Below are positions 59,118 to 64,000 of a stretch of DNA of 64,000 nucleotides, in pieces. Source of the stretch: G038396625 sp038396625 (lineage in GTDB: Bacteria > Bacillota > Clostridia > Peptostreptococcales > Thermotaleaceae); assembly GCA_038396625.1 (NCBI GenBank), contig CP121688.1, positions 3,534,001-3,598,000 on the forward strand, in the 5' to 3' direction. The notes below the pieces were generated by a model that was not told where the DNA came from, did no database searches, and saw only the letters and a list, made by a program, of their open reading frames with translations. The translations under genes were made by a program, and so were the position numbers. Position 1 is the first letter of the stretch, and the number at the start of each line of letters is the position of its first letter.

Positions 59118-60401
59118 TTACTTAAAGAAACGTGGCAATGCCATTGATAGTTCAGGTACATAAGTAAATATTGTCAATACGATGAGCAATACTCCTATCA
59201 TAGGAATTAGCCATTTAAACATTTTTTCCAAAGGAATATCTCCTAATTTAGAAGCAACAAATATATTCACGCCAACAGGCGGTGTACACATTCCTATAAC
59301 AAGGTTAAGAACCATAATAATACCAAAATGTAACGGATCTACTCCTAATGGTACAACTACTGATAACATTAAAGGTGCAAGTATTACGATTGCAGCTAAT
59401 GTTTCCATTAACATACCTGTTACAAACAATATCATATTAATTAATAATAATATGATAAATTTATTCGTTGTAAGGCTTAATAGACCTGATGAAATCATTT
59501 GTGGTACTTGTTCAATCGTTAGTAATTTACCAAATGCAGTAGCACATCCTACTAATACTAATACTGTTCCAGAAGTTAATGCTGTTCTTCCAAATATTTT
59601 AGGAAGATCCTTTAATGTCATCTCTTTATATACAAACAATCCTACGATTAATCCATAATCACAAGCGATAATTGCTGCCTCAGTTGGTGTAAATACGCCA
59701 CTATATATGCCACCTAATATAATAATAGGAACTAACAATGCCCATTTTGCTTCTGAAAAGGCTTTCCACTGTTCTGCTCTTGTTGGTTTTCCTCTCTTGA
59801 TTCCAAAACCATGTTTTTTACAAGCAATGCTTACAAATATCATTAAAGCGAGTGCCATAGCTATACCTGGAACAATTCCTGCCATAAACAAATCTGTAAT
59901 TGAAACTCCTGCGATTACACCGTACATGACAAAGGATATACTCGGAGGAATAATTGGCCCTAACGCACCTGATGTAGCTGCTAATGAACAAGCGAATGAT
60001 TTTTCATACTTTTCTTCAATCATAGCAGGTATCATGATCCCTCCTATGGCGGCAACGGTTGCTGGACCTGAGCCAGAAATAGATGCAAATATCATACAGG
60101 TCAATACTGTAATCATTCCTAAACCACCCGTTGTTGCTCCTAGCAATGCTGTACAAAATGCAACAAGTCTTTTAGAAATTCCTCCATGCATCATAATATC
60201 CCCCGTTAGAATGAAGAAAGGTACTGCTAGTAATGTGAATGAATCACTTGCGGAAAATAATGATTGAATCATAAAGGTTGCTGGCAACATTTTAAATAAT
60301 AATATAGTTAAAAGTGCTGACATTCCAAGTGAAAATGCTACTGGAACGTTTAAAAATAATGTTCCTATAAAAGTTAATAATATACAAGCTGTGGCATTCA
60401 T
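59118..60401 (-). CDS. dctM: TRAP transporter large membrane subunit DctM
   Basis: A 427-residue membrane protein with about 12 hydrophobic segments. DctM signatures: LLAVPFFILTGDIMMHGGIS, ASISGSGPATVAAIGGIMIP, ATSGALGPIIPPSI and GMCTPPVGVNIFVAS. The ATG at 60401 has AGAGGTG at proper spacing and follows the dctQ stop closely; the frame opens at 60413. Confidence 0.95.
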   Translation of the reverse strand: MNATACILLTFIGTLFLNVPVAFSLGMSALLTILLFKMLPATFMIQSLFSASDSFTLLAVPFFILTGDIMMHGGISKRLVAFCTALLGATTGGLGMITVLTCMIFASISGSGPATVAAIGGIMIPAMIEEKYEKSFACSLAATSGALGPIIPPSISFVMYGVIAGVSITDLFMAGIVPGIAMALALMIFVSIACKKHGFGIKRGKPTRAEQWKAFSEAKWALLVPIIILGGIYSGVFTPTEAAIIACDYGLIVGLFVYKEMTLKDLPKIFGRTALTSGTVLVLVGCATAFGKLLTIEQVPQMISSGLLSLTTNKFIILLLINMILFVTGMLMETLAAIVILAPLMLSVVVPLGVDPLHFGIIMVLNLVIGMCTPPVGVNIFVASKLGDIPLEKMFKWLIPMIGVLLIVLTIFTYVPELSMALPRFFK

Positions 60402-60402
60402 A

Positions 60403-60936
60403 TTATTTTTCACCTCTTTTGCTATCTTTTTCTATTTGCTCTATCACTTCATCTGCTTCATTTTTTTCTACGGCATATTTCTTAGTAATAATATTTTGTA
60501 CTGTGCGTAATCCCAGCAAGGCATATCCTATAGGTATTGACATGTATACATATCCCATATTTAATTTTAGCCCCAAAGAAGATTGCTTTGTTACAAACAT
60601 TTTATGCGTATATTGAACACTTATATAAACCAATACGATACTAAATATAAGCAGTATGATCTCACCTATTAATGCAATATATTTTCTTATAGGTTTCGGA
60701 AAGAAACCTTGTAATGCTTCTATCCTAATATGTGCATATTCTTTTGCTGCATATGCAATTCCTATATGTACTAACCAAATGAATAAATATCTGGCAAGTT
60801 CCTCTGACCATGAATTAGAATTATTAAAAACAAACCTTAACACAACTTGCAAAGATAATATTAATAACATAGCTCCCAGTAATATACTACATATATCTCT
60901 TTCAATATTGCCAAAAATTTTCTTTGCCTTTTCCAC
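60403..60936 (-). CDS. dctQ: TRAP transporter small membrane subunit DctQ
   Basis: A 177-residue protein with four hydrophobic segments and the DctQ signature SWSEELARYLFIWLVHIGIAY (landmarks WSEELARYLF and GIAYA). The best start is GTG at 60936 behind AGGGAGG; the frame opens at 60969. It couples DctM to the dctP-encoded binding protein. Confidence 0.93.
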   Translation of the reverse strand: MEKAKKIFGNIERDICSILLGAMLLILSLQVVLRFVFNNSNSWSEELARYLFIWLVHIGIAYAAKEYAHIRIEALQGFFPKPIRKYIALIGEIILLIFSIVLVYISVQYTHKMFVTKQSSLGLKLNMGYVYMSIPIGYALLGLRTVQNIITKKYAVEKNEADEVIEQIEKDSKRGEK

Positions 60937-61028
60937 AAATCTTCCTCCCTGCCACTGTGTTGTTGTCACATATTAAAAATGATATTCATTTTATATTTCA
61001 AACTTAAAATGGGAAATATTACATTGAT

Positions 61029-61061
61029 TTGCAGTGATATGCAAATGACATACCACTGCAA
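61029..61061 (-). other. Intercistronic hairpin between dctP and dctQ
   Basis: TTGCAGTG (61029-61036) and CACTGCAA (61054-61061) with an inner TATG/CATA pair. There is no U-tract. Such hairpins often protect the binding-protein mRNA and lower expression of the membrane genes behind it. Confidence 0.5.
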
Positions 61062-61069
61062 TCATCTAA

Positions 61070-62119
61070 CTATTTTCCTAAGAATTCTTTAACGCTTCCA
61101 ATGTACTCTGCTCCAGCTAAATCAGCCTTTTTTTCAGCTACTGGCTGTGCTAACTGCTTAAATACTTCCAATTCTTCTTCTGAGTATTCTTTCACTGTCA
61201 TCCCTTTTTCTCTTAATGTCTTAATGGCTTGATTTTCGTATTTAGCTTCTTCTTCTCTTGTATATGCTAGATAATCTACCATTGTTTCATCGAATACTTT
61301 TTTCAAGTCATCTGGTAAGTTTTGATACCATGCATCACTAACGATTGGAATATGAACGATTCCAAATGGATTAATTGCTCCCATGAATTTTTGAACTTCA
61401 TAGAATTTATCTGACACATATAAGCCTGTTGATGTCATCATCCCATCAATTGTACCTTGTTGTAATCCTGTAAATACTTCACCGTATGCCATAGGCGTTG
61501 CATTGCCACCCCACGCTTTCATCGTTTCCATATATAATTCTGACACAGTAGTTCTAATCTTCAAACCTTTTATATCAGATGGTTTATCAATAGGAGTTTT
61601 AGATGTAGAAACTTTAATCCAACCTAAATTATAAGGACCATATCCTCGTATTCCAGTTTTTTCAAGTAATTCATTCATCATTTCTTTTCCCATTTCGCTA
61701 TCACCAAATTTGTAAATTTCTTCGTCGCTTTCAAATAAGTATGGATAATCATAAATATAGAAGCTTTTCAAAGTATCATTCATCCCAACTAATACATAGG
61801 TAGGTACGGATGACATTTCTATAGAACCATTTTTAATCATTTCTGCTTGTTCACTATCAGAATTACTTATAGCTTTGTTCGGATAAATCGTAACTTTAAT
61901 TTTTCCTTCTGTTCTTTCTTCAATTAACTCTTTGAATTTAGAAAACCCTAAATGAATCGGATCTTGTTCAGAAGTACAGTGTGCAATTCTCATTTCATAA
62001 GTTGCTGCGTCAGATGATGTTCCATCAGATACACTTGATTGTGAGGAATTTCCACATCCTCCAAGTATCATCGTAGTGATTAATAAAACTGCCATCAATA
62101 AACTCATTCTTTTTTTCAT
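61070..62119 (-). CDS. dctP: TRAP transporter substrate-binding lipoprotein DctP
   Basis: A 349-residue solute-binding protein. A lipoprotein signal (LLMAVLLITTMILGGC) is followed by the DctP fold: RIAHCTSEQDPIHLGFSKF, LGWIKVSTSKTP, GLKIRTTVSELYMETM (the conserved Arg binding a carboxylate) and GLQQGTIDGMMTS. The ligand is an organic acid of unknown identity. ATG 62119 has GGAGGGG; the frame opens at 62152. First gene of the operon. Confidence 0.94.
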   Translation of the reverse strand: MKKRMSLLMAVLLITTMILGGCGNSSQSSVSDGTSSDAATYEMRIAHCTSEQDPIHLGFSKFKELIEERTEGKIKVTIYPNKAISNSDSEQAEMIKNGSIEMSSVPTYVLVGMNDTLKSFYIYDYPYLFESDEEIYKFGDSEMGKEMMNELLEKTGIRGYGPYNLGWIKVSTSKTPIDKPSDIKGLKIRTTVSELYMETMKAWGGNATPMAYGEVFTGLQQGTIDGMMTSTGLYVSDKFYEVQKFMGAINPFGIVHIPIVSDAWYQNLPDDLKKVFDETMVDYLAYTREEEAKYENQAIKTLREKGMTVKEYSEEELEVFKQLAQPVAEKKADLAGAEYIGSVKEFLGK

Positions 62120-62147
62120 TTGTTCCCCTCCACATTTAAAATATTTT

Positions 62148-62161
62148 TGCAAACGTTTTTT
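62148..62161 (+). promoter_or_regulatory. Weak cre-like motif in the dctP leader
   Basis: TGCAAACGTTTTTT keeps the central AAACGTTT core of CcpA/LacI-type operators but fails in the right arm. A related half-perfect motif lies upstream of the glm promoter (20791-20804). Confidence 0.25.
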
Positions 62162-62594
62162 TATTTATCTTAATAGAGAACATTATTAAATCAAACGATA
62201 TAGTAATAGTTAAATTGGTAAATTTTTTAACAATCTTTTATACCGCAATTTATAATGTATCTCCACTATAGATACCAATAATGCAATTTATATGCCATAA
62301 TTACTTTAAAATACTATCTTTTAAAAATTACTGTTTTTTCAATGTTTATAGAACATTTGTTATGTATCCTATCAGATATTTTACTTTAAAATTATTTTAT
62401 CTTGCTATTCATTTAGAATAAGCACATGTGACTTTTTAGCTCATGTGTTCTTTCATGCGACACATGAGTAGTCTTTAGACTTTTATGGCTCACAAAACGT
62501 TATCTTTTCTAACTTAGGTACTTCCATTTATAATCGTTCTAGTTACCTACAAAATCACAAAGCTTTTAAAGTGAGTATTCTAAAACTAATCCTT

Positions 62595-62700
62595 TAAAAA
62601 ATGTGTGGAATCTATGCCAATAGGCTCCGATCGTAAACGCCATCAACCAATACTAATCAGTCACACTTCGGTTAAGGACTCTAGCACCATTAGAACACAA
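62595..62700 (-). ncRNA. Possible structured RNA domain downstream of the riboswitch-like element
   Basis: On the minus strand a segment begins TGTGTTCTA and ends TAGATTCCACACA then TTTTTT. The two ends pair (TGTGT with ACACA, TCTA with TAGA), and GCC-TATT-GGC forms an inner hairpin. It is GC-richer than its surroundings. No known family was recognised. Confidence 0.35.
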
Positions 62701-62744
62701 AAACAGGGTATAAAAAGCACAGCAAAAACAGTGCTAATTTACCC
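62699..62744 (-). terminator. Terminator behind the glycine-riboswitch-like element
   Basis: On the minus strand GGGTA (from 62744) pairs with TACCC (to 62706), with an inner AGCAC/GTGCT stem and an AT internal loop, then TGTTTTTGTG. It directly follows the aptamer-like sequence, as an expression platform would. Confidence 0.7.
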
Positions 62745-62895
62745 CATATCCCTTTACCTGAACGTTTCCTCACTATTCATTATGTAGCAATTTGCTTCTT
62801 CAGTACCTTTCTACCAAGATTTCTTTGGCGTTGTGTCCAATCATTGTATGTTACCTGAGAGTTTGAAAACAAAGCTTTAGCTATACTGCTCTTTT
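62735..62895 (-). ncRNA. Degenerate or variant glycine-riboswitch-like tandem element
   Basis: On the minus strand two aptamer-like units follow each other. Unit 1 has AAAGAGC, AGCTAAAGC and CAAACTCTCAGGTAAC, then TTGGACACAA. Unit 2 has GTACTGAAGAAGCAA and GAAACGTTCAGGTAAAGG, then GATATGGGG. These match the glycine class parts CACCGAAGGAGCAA, GAAACTCTCAGGTAAAAGG and GGACAGAG with changes at conserved positions. A terminator follows. It may be decayed or may bind another ligand. dctP lies 580 nt downstream. Confidence 0.5.
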
Positions 62896-63078
62896 AATTC
62901 TATAGTTATCCTAATAAATATCTTCAATAATCACTATTCAGCTCTATTTTACTTGTTTAATTATATAGTAAAGCATAATCATTCATGAATCAACTCTACA
63001 TACATAAAAATAGTCACAAGAACCCTTTGATTATTATTTTTATTATCTTCTCTTTATTTCATAATTTCTTCTTAAAAA

Positions 63079-63131
63079 AATAAGCCATCTAAGATTATAT
63101 AGTAATATAAATATCCTTTAGATGACTTATT
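63079..63131 (-). terminator. Terminator of nrdJ
   Basis: AATAAGCCATCTAA (63079-63092) and TTAGATGACTTATT (63118-63131) form a 14-bp stem with one mismatch; on the minus strand seven T follow. It lies 84 nt past the nrdJ stop. Confidence 0.8.
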
Positions 63132-63214
63132 AGATATTTTTTTTGAAAATATATTTTTTATTGTCAAAACCAATTTAAAATATATTTCTTCCTGACTTTA
63201 TTATGCTACTCCAA

Positions 63215-64000
63215 TTACCCACATCTAGAAAACCCACAACTCCTACAAATCATACAACCACCTTCATGTTCTACCTTTGATCCGCATTCGGGGCAATTGC
63301 TATTACCTGGTCCTTGTATCCTTTCCATCTCAATAGCTAATTCTTCTTCATATATATTGGCAGATGTTTCAGCCATAGAGCACATAGAACCATTGCTCTC
63401 CCAATTACCAGTCTCTTCTGTTTCAAGCTCTAGGGCAATATCCTGTACATTCAGTTCTGTAGACTGCACCCGCATGTCCATTACTTTTTCTAATGCTCTT
63501 CCTATAGCATCAGGGCAAGATAATACTTTGATATTTTTATTTCCCTTTGCTCTTTGACTCAAGGTAGAATGGCATCGAATTCCTTTTAATTGCTCGATAA
63601 TGGACTCTGGACGAACCCCTGCACGTAAGGCAATAGAAACAATCCTACTGGTTGCTTCACTTTGACTAGGACAGCCTCCAGCTCTTCCAAGATTGGTAAT
63701 GACTTCACAGATACCCTCATCGTCATAATTTGCTGTGATATATAAATTGCCACAGCCGATTCTTACTTTTTCCGTCAAACCCGTTGTAATTTCTGGTCTA
63801 GGTCTTGGTGTGATATAAGTGGTAGAGGTGGTAGCTGCTTGTTCATCGTTTTTGACGACACCAATATTTAATACTTGGCCTTCTCTACTTCCATCTCGAT
63901 AAATGGTAATCCCTTTACATCCTAAATCATATGCCAAGCGATAGGCTTCTTCTACATCTGCCTTTGTAGCATCGTGGCTGAAATTTACAGTTTTAGAAAC
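63215..64000 (-). CDS. nrdJ: Adenosylcobalamin-dependent ribonucleotide reductase, C-terminal part
   Basis: The frame is open to the window end, so only the last 261 codons are seen. Family landmarks are VNFSHDATKADVEEAY, DLGCKGITIYRDGSREGQVL (landmark GITIYRDGSR), ITNLGRAGGCPSQSEA and a C-terminal zinc-ribbon with redox cysteines (NCPECGSKVEHEGGCMICRSCG, landmarks CPECGSK and CRSCGFSRCG). Class II enzymes make deoxyribonucleotides with or without oxygen and need B12, as does the glutamate mutase in this window. The internal TTG at 63937 is not the start. Confidence 0.95.
   Translation of the reverse strand, partial: VSKTVNFSHDATKADVEEAYRLAYDLGCKGITIYRDGSREGQVLNIGVVKNDEQAATTSTTYITPRPRPEITTGLTEKVRIGCGNLYITANYDDEGICEVITNLGRAGGCPSQSEATSRIVSIALRAGVRPESIIEQLKGIRCHSTLSQRAKGNKNIKVLSCPDAIGRALEKVMDMRVQSTELNVQDIALELETEETGNWESNGSMCSMAETSANIYEEELAIEMERIQGPGNSNCPECGSKVEHEGGCMICRSCGFSRCG

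Larger units (their letters stand above)
62120..63214. other. Long region without protein genes, holding structured RNA
   Basis: About 1.1 kb between dctP and nrdJ. The left part (62160-62590) is AT-rich with a CACATG/CATGTG hairpin near 62425-62450. The part 62595-62900 is GC-richer and structured on the minus strand (separate entries). The right part carries the nrdJ terminator. A plus-strand ORF at 62605 has no ribosome site and looks random. Confidence 0.6.

Noticed and set aside
59707..60267. 186-codon ORF antisense to dctM
   Set aside because: Shadow of a membrane protein gene; no ribosome site or domain.
62605..62787. 60-codon plus-strand ORF in the gap before nrdJ
   Set aside because: No ribosome site, no recognisable similarity, and it runs antisense through the structured RNA and terminator.
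1..64000. CRISPR arrays, tRNA or rRNA genes, prophage, intact transposases
   Set aside because: No regularly spaced repeats, cloverleaf-like genes, phage structural genes or transposase motifs were seen on reading; a tRNAscan or ISfinder search was not possible here.

Overview
The window is AT-rich, with strong AGGAGG-type ribosome sites, co-directional operons and many U-rich terminators. Gene content points to an anaerobic, amino-acid-fermenting member of the Clostridia: glutamate mutase pathway, acetoin dehydrogenase with AcoR, B12-dependent ribonucleotide reductase, Tad pili, TRAP transport and a 4-hydroxybutyrate-dehydrogenase-like enzyme. A relative of Alkaliphilus or similar Peptostreptococcales would fit, but that placement is inference. 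No rRNA, tRNA, CRISPR array, prophage or intact insertion sequence was seen.

Layout. 1-5.5 kb: the end of a Tad/Flp pilus locus (tadG fragment, cpaB, tadZ, tadA, tadB, tadC). 5.9-7.4 kb: an ABC-F protein behind a structured leader. 7.6-10.3 kb: a molybdopterin oxidoreductase divergent from mobA. 10.4-20.6 kb (minus): one operon for the whole methylaspartate route of glutamate fermentation, glmS-glmL-glmE-mal-mesaconase A/B-citD-citE-citF-citC-citX, with a GntR-type regulator just upstream. 22.4-25.7 kb: flotillin/NfeD pair and a LUD-domain protein. 25.9-28.7 kb: bioY-bioD-bioA under two BirA-like operators. 29.0-30.5 kb: a DEAD-box helicase. 30.6-32.6 kb (minus): ACT protein plus UPF0210 under a glycine riboswitch. 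32.6-34.8 kb (minus): an uncharacterised radical-SAM DNA modification/repair pair directly behind a perfect LexA box. 34.8-41.0 kb: a 1023-residue SARP/ATPase/TPR regulator divergent from a tiny ORF, an M20 amidohydrolase and a YfcC-type transporter. 41.3-45.8 kb: a Sia-type kinase/phosphoprotein/phosphatase switch ending in a GGDEF/HD-GYP protein. 46.0-55.7 kb: acoR convergent with acoABCL-lplA-adh, which has a textbook sigma-54 promoter. 56.3-62.1 kb (minus): a DctPQM TRAP transporter with cupin, VOC, zinc dehydrogenase and SDR genes for an unknown substrate. 62.1-63.2 kb: no protein gene, but structured RNA including a degraded or variant glycine-riboswitch-like element with a good terminator. 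63.2 kb to the end: the 3' part of nrdJ.

How it works together. The core is fermentative carbon metabolism: glutamate to acetate plus pyruvate, acetoin to acetyl-CoA plus acetaldehyde (which the adjacent alcohol dehydrogenase could reduce), and uptake of an unknown acid by TRAP. Signalling and repair modules sit around it. The most unusual items are the LexA-boxed radical-SAM pair, the SARP/micro-ORF/M20/YfcC locus, the Sia switch wired to a GGDEF/HD-GYP enzyme, the structured RNA at 62.6-62.9 kb, and two probable AUU start codons.
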